A stretch of DNA of 64,000 nucleotides, from assembly GCF_001625215.2 (NCBI RefSeq), contig NC_030384.2, positions 39,218,390-39,282,389 on the forward strand, given 5' to 3'. Numbering within the stretch: the first letter of the stretch is position 1; each line of letters starts with the position of its first letter. A program made the translations under genes and the position numbers. The notes beneath the pieces are model-generated. The model made no database searches and had not been told where the DNA came from. It saw nothing but the letters and a program-made list of their open reading frames with translations. Positions 1 through 12,347 of the stretch are shown here, piece by piece. This stretch comes from Daucus carota subsp. sativus. Taxonomy: Eukaryota; Streptophyta; Magnoliopsida; Apiales; Apiaceae.

Positions 1-358
1 CTTCCACACAATACATTTAACAGCATGTCATTGAGTGAAAACATCATTTCTATGCGCTACAAGTCATTAGCATACTACAAAAAGTCGTAAACAAGGAACA
101 CTAGCTTCCGCCTTATGTACCAATAGATCATATCACAGTAATCGAGCAATTCATCATGTAACTGATGTGCAGCTGTACTATGTGTTATAGCTACAGCATA
201 GACAGTAGCACCGATCATATAACTAACTAAATTTAATCTCACAACCACAATTCATTCATATAAAAATAGTACACACACAAAATTGAAGTTAAATTAACAT
301 CGAAAATGAAAAAACGAAAGCAGAAGATAAACATTAATCAAATCGAGCTAGAAATTAC

Positions 359-429
359 CGCGCAAGTGAATTTGAAATTACTGCAGAGCGATTTCTCAAC
401 GAGGAGAAGAGAAGGCGTGAAGAAAACAT
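359..429 (-). CDS. First exon of a mitochondrial-protein gene (partial, runs off left edge)
   Basis: Reading the minus strand from the ATG at 429-427 gives 23 codons starting MFSSRLLFSSLRNRSAVISN, then two bases of a split codon and a GT donor at 358-357 (CG|GTAATT). The peptide is rich in Ser, Arg and Leu and has no acidic residue, which is the usual make-up of a plant mitochondrial presequence. The rest of the gene would lie to the left, past an intron that fills at least 1-358. The mature protein cannot be named from this exon. The presequence reading is inference from composition; the start codon and donor are visible. Confidence 0.5.
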
Positions 430-1724
430 AACTTCTAAATTAATTTTTCTTTCAGTGGAAAAGAGGAGCTCGTCTTATCAAGAAATTGAGAATCGTGTGT
501 GTTTTGTATATATCGCATTACCGCCTATTTAACAAGCTAGCAAACCCAAAATCTCTATTTTACTGTCTGGGTTTAGTTGATTTTTTCGGTGAGGCATGAT
601 AAAAGTGATGAAGATGACAAGGCAACACGTCGCCGTATTGGTTTCTCGTGCAACAAAAATTCTTGTCCAAGTTATTGTCCTTTTTCTTCGCCTTTTAAAT
701 TTTGTTTGCCGGACAAAACTTATTAGAACATTAACTTTCTGAAAAATAAATGCTTAAAACAGTATTTATCCAAAGAGAAACATATTACTCCAAAATTATT
801 ATACAGATCTATAAGGATTATAATATGACTTCTTTAAATAGAATAATAATATTATGTATAGATGAATAATTTTAATTAGATACATGTTACGGAATGAATA
901 CGTAGAAATAATAAACATCCAAGTAATTAATATTTATATATATTTAGAACAAATAAAATTCATATCGCTGTAGAGAAATAGTTTCATTGCTTATAAATTT
1001 TACAAATTTTGTATATTCAAGAATTTTTTTGTGATCTTTTTCATTAATGAGATTGAGTTTGTAAAAATTATAGAATGCGTGGTTTTAAGATGTTCTTTGA
1101 GAAATTATATATTTATATCATGTCAAATTATTATTAAATTCAAGTAGATATTTTGCTTTAACTTGAATTTGATCCTATCAAGTCAAAAGTTATTAAATTT
1201 GAGAATTTGAGTGAATATTTTGCTTTAACTCAAGTTTAAGCGTGTGATTCAAATTTATAATTTAGTTTAATTTTTTTTTTTACATTTTTGAACTCTGCTC
1301 GAAAACTCAAATATGATAAATTCGGTTCAGGTTTAAGTTCAACTAGTTTTAATATCTGAATGTGGGGAGGGTATATTTAATTGAGATTTTAAATGATTTT
1401 TTTATTTATGAAATTCGAGAACATTCAACTCGAATTTTAAAAATTATAACAAAGTCTTAAAATATTCAACTAGAATTTTAAATTAAAATAAGCCGCGGTT
1501 AATAATGTGAAGTGGGCTTGTAGAGTGAAATCTAACTGTGGGCCGACTGACATCCGCATTAGCGTACTTGTCCATTGCTGATATTCTGGGGTTCATATGT
1601 TTTCTTTTGTAGGTTGTACTTTGTAGTAGTATATGTAAACACGCCTCGCGGCCCATGAATGGAGGTCGTGCCGCGTGCGATTAGGGTTTTGAATATTTCG
1701 AGATATTATACAAATATTTAGATA
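430..1724. other. Upstream region of the left-edge gene and AT-rich spacer
   Basis: The first 170 bases would hold the leader and promoter of the minus-strand presequence gene. The remainder is AT-rich, with no reading frame of coding character and no recognisable repeat apart from poly-T and poly-A runs. Confidence 0.4.
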
Positions 1725-1958
1725 CTCTCTCCGTCCCATTTTAACCGCTTTTGACTTTTTTACACGTATTTTAAGGTGTTGAAAAAATTATATCTAAACA
1801 TAATTATTCTTCATAAAATTTATATCAAATAAAAGTTTAGAATCTAAACTTTTATTTGAGGTAAGAATTGAATTTTTTTATTGAGCGTAGATATTTTTTT
1901 TTACATCTTAATATACGTGTCAAAAAGTCAAACATCAGTTAAAATGGGACAGAGGTAG
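1725..1958. mobile_element. Stowaway-type MITE (234 bp)
   Basis: The left end reads CTCTCTCCGTCCCATTTTAA and the right end is its inverted partner (TTAAAATGGGACAGAGGTAG). TA flanks the element on both sides (1723-1724 and 1959-1960), the target duplication of Tc1/mariner-type Stowaway MITEs. The centre contains a second palindrome with 15-bp arms (about 1826-1860). There is no coding capacity. Confidence 0.75.
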
Positions 1959-1960
1959 TA

Positions 1961-4900
1961 TTTAACAGTAACTCACGCGAAACCAGAGGGGGATATGGTC
2001 GTCTCTCTTTGATGAATGTGGTATCGAGGTTCGGTATTCAAATTTCAATCAATACTTTATAATCTTACTGGTTCCGCCACTGGTAACTCAATATAACTTT
2101 TGTATTAATATAAAAATGTAATTGTGGTGAAAAAGAAAATAGAAACCAACACTTAAAACAATATTCAATCATATTGCAAAGTTGTTTTTATCAAGTTGAT
2201 CAATATCTAACCTTTATTTCGGAAAAAGTCAATATTTAACTTTTAACTTGCGAAATTCGCCGGTTACATGTAAAAGAGTGGAGGTACTACTGTGGTATCA
2301 ATTTTATAGCGGGGCCAAGGAGGCATGATTACTTAAGCGTGGCTACATTATTTTTTCTATACAGAAATACAGACACTTGTGTGGAGTGTGGACTGTGTTT
2401 TGGAAAAGACATCCAGCATTTCAGTTCGGAGCGCACACGAATTTGAAAAAAAAAAATATCGATTATTTTTTAAAAAGGGAACTATGTTTGTAGATATATA
2501 ATTTAATCTTATACTCTACTGTGGTGCTCGTGTGACCCTTTCACAGTTTTTTCATCGTTTAACATACATTTCAAAATATATATAAAATATTTAAATATTA
2601 TTTTTTTCAGAGAAAAAAATTAAAATAATTTATAAAATTATATTTTACAAGAGTTTAAATTACGTTTCAAGACCGGTCCCCGAAACAAAAAAAATTCAAG
2701 ATGACAGCAGTAATATCTTTATACTTTTCGGTTAATTTTTGTATATATTTTTAACGTGTATCAAACGGAAAGAATGTATTCGTAAATTGTTCATTTTCTT
2801 CTTACAATCAATCTGTACCCGTAACTGTACTACTTTCATTTTGTGCGACACTCTAGGTTAGTCTTCTATGAGCGATAAGACATAGTATATGGTTAGGACA
2901 CCAACAGTATTTAAGCTCAAGAAATTTGCGAGTTTTGTATATAAGTACAACAAATATAAGATATATACAGTATAAATATTGATGAGAAGTAATATATATG
3001 AAATAAGATCACAAATTTTATTATGATTCGACGCATAATTAAACTAACGATGGTTTGATGAGAAATACATGAAAATGACCTGATATTCGGCACGAGAGAA
3101 AAACTTTTTATCAGAGCAAGTAGCCATTCGATCCACCAGAAAATAGAAGCATTGAATGTTAGGAAACCCATGGTAACCCACTTTCCACCGGCTTTTATAG
3201 CATTACGTGTAGAACAAGTAGAGCTCATTATTATATCTATTCTATCACCCACAAAAACACTAAAATCCCCCTCATCCAGGGCCGGGATTCTGTAGTTCAC
3301 TCGCTGGCTGTTAAGAAACATATGTAGACACAATGTTATTTTTTGTCAAAAAATTATTATGTTTCAATTCCGTAAAAAACGAGTAGAAAAGCTGGAAAAA
3401 TAATGCTAGATCAAAGATTCTGATAATTGATCGTATTTTAGATTTTAAAAAAAAATACTCGGCTGATAATAAAAGAGGAAAAAAAAAAAGAGAGATGAAA
3501 TAATTGTGATAGCGAGTCTATCCTGTGGTGAGTTCGGCTAGAAGAAGAATCCGTATAAAAGATGGTGCTTGTGATGAAAAGGAATAAAAAGGTAGGGGAG
3601 GGTGACAAAGACAGTTTATTCTCAACACAAGCAAGCAAGGAAGCGTGGATTTAGTACATGCACCGCTTTTGTTTATTACTTGTTTATTACAAAGAAGGTT
3701 CGGGATTGATTAATGGCTTTTCACTTCTGATTGTTGCAGCGAACTTGCAAGTGTTTGTTCAACGGAATCATATCCCATATTTCATATCTATGGTGGACGT
3801 GGATTTCTCATTTTTCCCATTCTTCACCAAACTAGCAGCAACTTAATCTTTTTTATTTGGAAAGTTAATCCTAAAACTAGGTTTTGTAAGTGGTGTCACA
3901 TTGCTGAGTAATAAAATATCAGCAGTGAGGTGTCCAAGTTCATCTGGTCACCAAAATTAATATATTTATTTTCATCCGTCTGAAGATGATCAATGTTACT
4001 TATCATCTCATACAAATATATTCGTTTTCGATCATAGTTTGAAATTTATAATTATTTATAGTTATATATATTTAATAGCAACACAAATTGAATATATTCA
4101 ATTAACAATGAATTAAAATGTTTTATAAATACTATAAGTATCTTTTTTTATAAAATTAAGTTTTTAGCTTCATAATATATTCCAATCATTACAAGCTTTG
4201 GGCAAACTATCTTTATTTATTGAAATGGGCTCAGCATTTATTGGTATTTTTCTACTTATTTGGTACTCTTTCCGTCCCATCTAACTCTTTACATTTCAAA
4301 ACATATTAATATATAGTAAAGTTTTATAATATAAAAATTACCCTTGGTTAGACGAACAAGGCTAACGCCTAGTGCACCACTGTCTCAAGGGCACCAAAAT
4401 ATCTATGTATATGTAGTATATAATGATAATAAATTTATGCATTTATATATTTACATGCATTTGAATTGATTGTGTTGATCTTAAAACAATGTTTTAATTA
4501 TATCATTTAATATTGATTTGAATACATGTAAAAAATTTCCTTTATGACCTTGAAAAATAGGGCATCATTTTTAAAAATGGTTTAGGACACCCAAATCTCT
4601 AGGATCGGCCCTGATAAAAGTCAACTACTTCATCTACAATTTCTCCACCACAAAACGTTTATATATTGAATATTAACAGACCCTATCATTATCTTCGCTT
4701 TTTTCTTACTTTTTTGTTGATATTTTCTCATTTCTTGACCTTCGTGTCCAATCCAAATATAAACATTGGGATGAGAGAGAGAGAGAGTATTATATTCAGG
4801 CACAACTATTTTAAGAAACGATTTTTTAGTGTGTGTCCATAGACACATACTAATGACCATTTTTTTAATTTTTTTTTTTTGCCAAAACCATTTTTTTAAT

Positions 4901-6943
4901 TAAGTTCCGGATTTTTATTAATAAAGTAAGCACAAAAAACTTCAGTAATCAAAATCTTTCATATAGTTAAAAATTCATTAATCGTGCGCCCACAAACACA
5001 TATTAGAAGATCCTTTAAAAAAATATATGCAATCATTGGATGCCCAATAAATATATATCTCGTATCAACAAGTATGTATAGTCAATGTGATAAATTCGAT
5101 TATAATTATAAGGAAAATTTGGTCCCGATTTAATTTTTATACATTCTTCCTGAATCTTAGTTCAAATATATCACCTAATTTTTGCTAAAAAGGAGAAAGT
5201 GCGTAACTACTCCCCCGTACCATTTTAGTTGTCACATTTCTATTTTTGTTGGTCAAATTGACTAAATTTTGATCAATGATTATGAATCACTCTTTCATTA
5301 AATGTTACAACTAAAATGGGACGGAGGGAGCAGGTATCATGTAATTACCGAGTTCAGATGTTTTTAAACGAACTTCGGAACTTCCTTTTAAAATGTAACA
5401 ATTAAATTGTACTATTTATTAAAATAAAATTTTTGTTTTACCATACTTTCGGTCCATTATATATATGTCTGAGAATTGAATTTACAATATATAATCAGTG
5501 TTCTAGAAAATGATAATAAAAACTAATCGGTAAAGACACATATTAGTGAATAATAAAAAAAACGATGATTAGTAAGATCATTAATTTGAATAAATTTAAT
5601 ATTATTCATAATATAATTATATATATGTAATTATTTTTAAAAAATTTAAAAATTTTCCTATAAATTTTAATAATCTGCCTATTTTTTATCGATTAATCCA
5701 ATTCTGATTTATTAATTCAATTTTGCCTGATTAATCATCAATTTATGATAATTTTTTATATTAACTGTATATAATTCAATTTCATTATATCACATTTTTT
5801 TTGAGATTTGATGCTTATCACTACACACAAAAGCAGCTATTTATGGAATAAACACAAGTATAATTTTTATAACGTTGTTGTCAATATTTTCCCGTACTAA
5901 CAAGTCCATGACCCGGTGCTTATCACTACATGAAAAAAATTGTTTGTGGAAAAATCGCAACTTAACATACCAACGCTATCGTTTCAATTTAGAGAAATGT
6001 TAAAACTATCCAACACATTTTAACTGGTATTTTTTTTCCACCCACACTACCTCTCCATGCTTTTAATTAATTAATTAGATATTTCAGTTAAATTGTAAGT
6101 TGTATAAGTGTATAACCAACTATTTAGAGCAAGTAGGTGTAGTGTAGAATTCACTATCTCAGAGCAAGCAATTGTTTCTTTCATAGTACCTCCCAACAAC
6201 TTTTATCTCTAATTTGTTTGAATATTCTCATCTCATTATTGAAATTTACGTAGAAACAAAACATAAACTATTACCTCCCTTTGATATCAACCTCTCATCC
6301 CTCCATTAACCTTCGAGACGCTTGGAATTTTATGAATTTTGCATTTTTATCGAAACTGACAAGACTATTAAAACTGTAGCTAAAGTCTCGGGCACACAGC
6401 GAAGGGAGCATCGAACTATATAAATCTACGACAGCTCATGTTATATCATGCGTGTAGGTATCTAATCTGTTATCGGTCGTTGATACGATCTTCACAACAG
6501 ATTAAATTATTTATCAGAGAATTATTCTAATTCGATTTGATATGTTGGTAAATTAGACCATCGTTCAAAGCATCTATCTCGTATTTAAAATGCTATTGCT
6601 CGCACGTTTATATTTCTCCTGTTTCAGAAGTCTTTTATCCGGGCGACGGTGACATATATATTTAAGAGAAATTAAAGGGTATGAAGAAGTGGAGCCTTCA
6701 TGTGTTATGCGTATATATCTATACAGAATGATCTGAAATTATTATATTAGATTTTAATGTAAAAATAAGGATAATTTTGTTTTGAGACTCTGCAAAAAAA
6801 TTAAAACATGGTAGAATATTACTCAAGTAGCCGCTGTGTACCGCACTTTGACCGTTTGCAGTCCACATGCATGCGGTAGTCCTTTGGAGAAGTCCCCACA
6901 TAGCCATCTTTTTCTGGTGGAAATATTAGCTAAATAAATCCAA
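1961..6943. other. Gene-free AT-rich spacer with MITE remnants
   Basis: I see no supportable gene here. It contains a Stowaway MITE (5210-5330), the inverted right terminus of a hAT-like element near 4560-4612 (CTAGGATCGGCCCTG, the reverse of hAT ends elsewhere in the window), and a lone Stowaway-like left end near 4266. Open frames such as minus 2917-3333 lack an ATG at their head and match no family I recognise. Confidence 0.5.
5210..5330. mobile_element. Short Stowaway-type MITE (about 121 bp)
   Basis: The ends pair as CTCCCCCGTACCATTTTAGTTG and CAACTAAAATGGGACGGAGGGAG in opposite orientation. TA precedes the left end, but the right flank is CA, so the target duplication is eroded. Non-coding. 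Confidence 0.6.
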
Positions 6944-7244
6944 GGGCCTTGTTTGGCTAGTTTTTTTTTTTTAATTTGTAAAAGTTGACAATGCATATAG
7001 CAAGCGGCGGAATAAATTCAAGGTTGTAGAATATGTATTCATTAATTATTTAGAGTAAACATTCTAATTTATTAGATATTGTTATTGCGACAAATTTATT
7101 ATAATTTCATTTTATGATTTAAAGTTAAAACATGCTAGGTTATATATATATATATATTTTTTAATTATATATATATATATGATATAAATAAAGTAAAAAA
7201 GAAATAACTTGACCAGAAAGTATTTTTAGCTAGCCAAACAGCCC
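6944..7244. mobile_element. hAT-like MITE (about 300 bp)
   Basis: The inverted ends are GGGCCTTGTTTGGCTAG on the left and CTAGCCAAACAGCCC on the right. GGGC..TTTGGC-type ends are common on plant hAT MITEs. No clear 8-bp target duplication is visible, so the family call rests on the ends. The interior has a TA-repeat tract near 7140-7180. Confidence 0.5.
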
Positions 7245-7640
7245 TAAGCCGCCCCATCTCCCTTCTGCCTCCATCTCTCTATAACTCTATTTCTCTCACT
7301 TTCTTGGATATGATGAATGGTTAAAAACCAAACTCCTCTCTCTCTCTCTCTCCCTTTCACTCTCTCCCTCTCTCTCTTTCAGCCTTTCAAATATGTACAG
7401 AGCGGAACCCTAATATAAGTTTCAGCATTTCAGACCAAAAGCTCAAATCTATTGAAGCAGTAAAAAGGTTGAGATCAACGGCTCTCTCTCATCAATTGTT
7501 TCATCACAATCCGTGAAATCTTTACTTTTCACTTTTTGACATAAACGTACGTACCATTTTGCTCCAACAAAAAACAAGCTAAGGAACAAGGAAATCAAAC
7601 TCTGTTTTGCAGATCATCAGAGCAGCTTGGCTTCTACCTT

Positions 7641-7646
7641 GTAAGA

Positions 7647-7692
<46 letters not shown>

Positions 7693-7894
7693 TTCTCTCT
7701 CTCTCTCCCTCCATCTCTCCTTGCTCTCTCTCTCCCTCTTAGTTCTTCGAAATACATGCTAGCTAGAGGTGTACAAGTAGTGGATGTGTGTGTTACATAA
7801 GCAAACATAACGTACTATGAGTAAGTTGTGACAGTGTGTGTACAAAATCTCTCTTGTTGATATAGTCTGAAAATTCTTCTTTTGTGTTATCTAG
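7641..7894 (+). other. Probable 5' UTR intron of the VQ gene, pyrimidine-rich
   Basis: A consensus donor (CTT|GTAAGAATC) at 7641 and an acceptor (TATCTAG|ATATTC) ending at 7894 bound 254 bases that contain long CT/TC repeats (about 7650-7735). The acceptor lies 33 bases before the VQ start codon. Leader introns with CT microsatellites are common in plant regulatory genes. Splicing here is inferred, not shown. Confidence 0.5.
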
Positions 7895-7927
7895 ATATTC
7901 GAGTAAATATTCGTGAAAATCTTAGAT

Positions 7928-9013
7928 ATGGATTCTGGAAACAGCGGGAGCATACAATCCTCAAGCGGCGCAGACGATGACTACGAGTCACGCGCCGGTG
8001 AATCCACCTTTAGCAACCCATCCTCCACCACAACCACAACCAACAACCCACTACTATTCTCCCAATCGTCCACCATGTTTGACCCTCTATCCAACTACTT
8101 CGACCCACCCATCCCATCTCGACCCACCCACCAAAACCAAAACCAAAACCAAAACACATCCCTCCTCAATCTAGACATGCCTTCATGGCCCAAATCCCAA
8201 CCCAATCCTTTCTTCACACCCCAAACTCCCATGTCCTCATTCCCCCATATTTCAGAACCCATTCCCACAACAACACCAGGGAATAATACGAATCAAGTCA
8301 TCCAGCAAGATCAGACTAGTCAGACTCAGACACGAAACCCGAAGAAAAGATCTCGCGCCTCTAGGCGCGCACCCACCACTGTGTTAACCACAGACACCTC
8401 CAATTTCCGAGCCATGGTTCAGGAATTCACTGGAATCCCCGCGCCTCCTTTCACTTCCTCACCATTCCCGAGAACCCGGCTCGATCTCTTTACTTCCCCT
8501 TCTCCCTCATCCTTCAGATCTCAACCCTCGAGTTTCAATCAAAATCATCTCCTCCGTCCATTCCCTCAGAAATTCCAACCCCAACTCTCACCGTTCACAA
8601 CTAACCACAACAATATTAACACCGTTATAACCACCGCCGCCGCCACAACTTCCGAACAATTAGGCCTTCTAAAACCACCTCACAGCAGCAGCGGCGCCAC
8701 TAATAATTATAATTTACTCAACAACATGCAAATGCAAAACCCCCTCACATTCCAATCCTTCCTCCAGCCCTCGTCTTCCGGTGATCATCAGTTCGGGATA
8801 AATACCCACCAGCTCAATGCGAATAACCCCTCGGCTCATTTATCGTCCCCGAGGAATCAGGAAGAGGAAGGAAACGGGTACAATTTTTCGGGTTCAGCCT
8901 CGTCGAATTTGAATTTTTCAGGAGGGAAAGCGGTGGGTGATAATGTATCGGCATCTGGTTCGACTACAAGAGGTGAGGGTCTAATGGAGTCATGGATATG
9001 TTCTTCGGATTAA
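7928..9013 (+). CDS. VQ-motif transcriptional regulator (VQ22/VQ27-like)
   Basis: A single-exon gene of 361 residues. The frame is open five codons further upstream but only from a GTG, so the ATG at 7928 (MDSGNSGSIQSSSG...) is taken as the start. The VQ motif FxxxVQxxTG is complete at residues 160-169 (FRAMVQEFTG), preceded by the conserved stretch RAPTTVLTTDTSN and followed by IPAPPF. A basic run PKKRSRASRR at about 138-147 is a likely nuclear localisation signal. The rest is low-complexity Ser/Thr/Asn/Gln/Pro sequence, as is usual in this family. VQ proteins are nuclear partners of WRKY factors, and some are MAP-kinase substrates that tune defence and jasmonate responses. The exact orthologue (VQ22/JAV1-like is my best guess) cannot be fixed without alignment. 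It is isolated, with AT-rich spacer on both sides. Confidence 0.88.
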   Translation: MDSGNSGSIQSSSGADDDYESRAGESTFSNPSSTTTTTNNPLLFSQSSTMFDPLSNYFDPPIPSRPTHQNQNQNQNTSLLNLDMPSWPKSQPNPFFTPQTPMSSFPHISEPIPTTTPGNNTNQVIQQDQTSQTQTRNPKKRSRASRRAPTTVLTTDTSNFRAMVQEFTGIPAPPFTSSPFPRTRLDLFTSPSPSSFRSQPSSFNQNHLLRPFPQKFQPQLSPFTTNHNNINTVITTAAATTSEQLGLLKPPHSSSGATNNYNLLNNMQMQNPLTFQSFLQPSSSGDHQFGINTHQLNANNPSAHLSSPRNQEEEGNGYNFSGSASSNLNFSGGKAVGDNVSASGSTTRGEGLMESWICSSD

Positions 9014-9748
9014 TTATTATTACAGTACTATTATTTCATTTCACTGAATTATTAGAACAAATGAAATGATTATATCATGGAAAGTATGGCGAGAGAGAGA
9101 CTCTCTATTAAGTGCTTAATCAGTGTTTGTGTTATTAATCATCTTTTCAATGACTTCTGCATTTTTCTTACTGTAACTATTTTTTTTTAGTTTATCCATG
9201 TAAATTATGTACACTATTACTAGTAAAATGTCAGCAATTTTCTCACTATTTGCCTCTTGTATTATATATATTCGTCAATACTTCAGCTTAATCTCAATAT
9301 ATTTCACTATTTTATGTGTAGAGTAATATATACTATTTATTGGTTTTTTTTTTTCATAATTGGTTCCCCATTTTCAAATTGAAAATGATTTTTAATTTAT
9401 TGCACATTATGTTCAAATTATACATGGTTGGGTGATTTGTTGGTTTCTTAGTTTGATGAGTGTGTTATACAATGCTGGTAATATGTAGTGTATGTTCTAA
9501 GACGTACGGCAGTATATCATGGTCTTTGACTACTGTTCAAAGGAATGTGTATTGACAGAGAGAGAAAATCTTACTAAAGATTTCCGAAAGATATTACTCA
9601 TTGTTTTTGTTTTTATGTTTGTCTGTGCTGTACTTACCTAGCCTGGTTTTAATTTTCATTTCTATTTTTTAAAATTCGGTCAGGTCTTCCTTCGCTTTAG
9701 ATTATTCTATCAGCAAATATGACTTGCAGATTGCGTATTAGGGACATA

Positions 9749-9857
9749 CTCCCTCCGTCCCTCAAAAATAAGTTACAGAACTATATTTTATAAGAGCATT
9801 GAAATGCGTGTCGAACAGTTGAAAAGAAACGTATACAATTAAATGGGACAGAGGGAG
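9749..9857. mobile_element. Stowaway-type MITE (109 bp)
   Basis: The ends CTCCCTCCGTCCC and GGGACAGAGGGAG are inverted partners, and TA flanks both sides (9747-9748 and 9858-9859). Non-coding. Confidence 0.75.
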
Positions 9858-9960
9858 TATATATAATACACTTTAATTTATGAAAAATTTATTCATGCTT
9901 TTCTAATTTTGCTAATAAGCGGAATTCCTTTTAAACAGCACTTAGCAATTATTTTCACTA

Positions 9961-10100
9961 GCTCCTATTTTACGATTATCCTCTTTTTATTATCATCCAG
10001 GTGTTGACATTTGGTTTCCTTATAGTAGTAGCCCTATTTTATGATTATCCTCTTTTTATTATCATCCAATTGTTGATGTTTGGTTTACTTATAGGAGTAG
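9961..10100. repeat. 70-bp tandem duplication
   Basis: Two adjacent 70-base units (9961-10030 and 10031-10100) share the core GATTATCCTCTTTTTATTAT and the later TTTGGTTTNCTTATAG, with only a few substitutions. This looks like a recent local duplication in non-coding DNA. Confidence 0.8.
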
Positions 10101-12347
10101 CATGAAGTTGTTAGAAAAATCGAAATAATTATAACGAACTTGAATCATAATTATAACTGCTTTTCAATGGTAGATCGATGAGAATAATTTGCTAATTTTG
10201 TTTATCATTTATAATATAGAATATACAATTTTACTTAATTTTAATAATAAGGATAACTCATACAAATATATTCATGCCTAATAACTTTTAGGAATTTGAT
10301 CCAAAATTGCTAGTAAATGACCATGTTCATCTTAAATCAGTTAATATTAAAATAATTTATTTAATTTTTATACCTTAGCAAAAAATTTCGGTTTACACCT
10401 AACTAATAACAAGATATTAGATAAATTTTATAATTTTGAAATAGCCTCATTACTGACAATCTGTAATTTTCCAAAATATTAAACTATTTCGGACTCCACA
10501 ACCTACGGTGATTTATATCATATATTCACGTAGGGTGTAACTTTTCGTCATTTCTTTAAAAATATCTAATGGTGCAGTAGTTTTTTGCATTAATGGTGAT
10601 GTGTTTCGTAAGATTGTTTTGTACGTTATGACATCATCTGTATCCAAATCCATGTTGCAGAAAATAATGAGGGCCAACGAAAGAGCAGCTACAATAAATA
10701 CTACTGGGAGAATATACATAATTTATTTTACTCTTGTTTGAGAATAATAATAACGATGACATTAGCTATGGTCATACGCAAGGGTTTTCATGATTGAACT
10801 TTGTGGACAGGACTCTCAATCCTTTCCTCAGGTACAACCATCAAAACACCCTCCGAAACGAAAATGAACGATATGAATGAGTATTTGGAAGAAATGATTT
10901 ATCATCAATTGATAATAAGATTTTCCATTTTATATCTTAAAATAGATAACGCCAATGTCACATGATTTGAGATTTCGATTTTTATTAACTCACTGACATT
11001 AATCATGAACTCCAAAGCAGCATGAACGAGCTAGATTTATAAATGAATACTGTAGAAGCGCAAGTTAGTGTTAAACTGTCTCAGACTCTTGTATCTTGCA
11101 CCACTGAGAAGGTAACGCGTTATGTCCATCAGAATTAGGTCAACAAGAATGGGCTAGCCAGTACATTTTATACTATGCTAGTCAATATTATTTCATCTGT
11201 CGTCTTCAGAGCTGAGTAAACCGCCTAATATTTGATGTTCGTAAACGATTGAGAACATAGAATATTTTCATTCTGACGCATATACGTATACAGCTCATAG
11301 ACACGAAGATGAAGATATATGCTTTGTTTTGTCATCATTTACATAATACATGTGCATGATGATGCTAACAAAAATACACAAGCTAGCCATGTACATTATA
11401 CTCCAGACATAAGGGTACAAAATCAGAGAATTAGATTTTATACCGATGGAGGACTTACCTAGCTAGCCACATACTGAGTGGTCAGTGGTCTCTCTACACA
11501 TTAACTAGGTTTACTTTTTAGCTAGGTTAAAAGTTTAAAGATAGGGTTGCGTCGGTATGGCGCTGCTGAAAGTATGTGATATTGCTTCAAATGGTGCCAT
11601 GAAATTCCTGCATAGTATTTACTGATAAGGTTAAGAAATATATGTAGTTAAATTATTTGCTTTAAGTAAAAGGAAGAAACAGGGATAAAAAAGGCTGAGA
11701 TTCCATTAACTACATACAAAGTGAGAAACTTTACTTGATGGTGTATCTATCTCTTAAAGGCCTTGATCTTTTTCGTGTCATTGATGGATGGTGAATCATA
11801 AGCTTTTTCTCCTCCAATTATAGCGTATTTACACCTCTGGTTTGAGGTTTCTTGTGATGATACTAGGGGCCTATCTTTAGTAATTAACATGGTATTGGTG
11901 ACGAGTATCATGCATCATTTTTTGAATAATAATTAATCATAAATTTTAAATGTTATTCATATATTTTTTATTCTTTAAACTTTTATCAGTATTATATGGA
12001 TAGGTTATAGGCTAAAGATTGCATTTTTAAGTGTGATTCATTCTCCCTAGAAAATCTTGAAAATGGTTTTTTATAATAAATATACATATATGATATTATT
12101 TATAAATTAAAAAAAAGAAAAAGTTTCACAGCCCAATAACATACATCATTACATCTCATATCAATGCTGATATGAAGACTCTTTTGCAGAGTTTGAGAAA
12201 GAAACTGGCTCGAATTGTTAGCTAGCACCAAAATTTAGAAATTCAAATTCAAAACCGCACTAAAACTGAGAAATGCTACAGAAACAAAACCTGATTCATA
12301 TGAGATGAACTCCTTTAGGAGTGGCAAGTTTGAAGCATCATTATGTG

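Larger units (their letters stand above)
9014..12339. other. Gene-free spacer downstream of the VQ gene
   Basis: It begins with the VQ 3' UTR and contains a small Stowaway MITE (9749-9857) and a 70-bp tandem duplication (9961-10100). A 68-codon minus-strand frame at 10513-10719 could encode one hydrophobic segment but has no family resemblance. Nothing else is supportable. Confidence 0.5.

Noticed and set aside
2917-3333. Minus-strand frame of 138 codons
   Set aside because: Opens with TTG, second half is AT-rich hydrophobic sequence, no family resemblance.
7913-7927. Five-codon N-terminal extension of the VQ protein
   Set aside because: It would begin at GTG; the ATG at 7928 matches the usual MDSGNS start of the family.
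10513-10719. Small one-helix protein on the minus strand
   Set aside because: Only length and one hydrophobic stretch speak for it; no promoter, no homology recalled.
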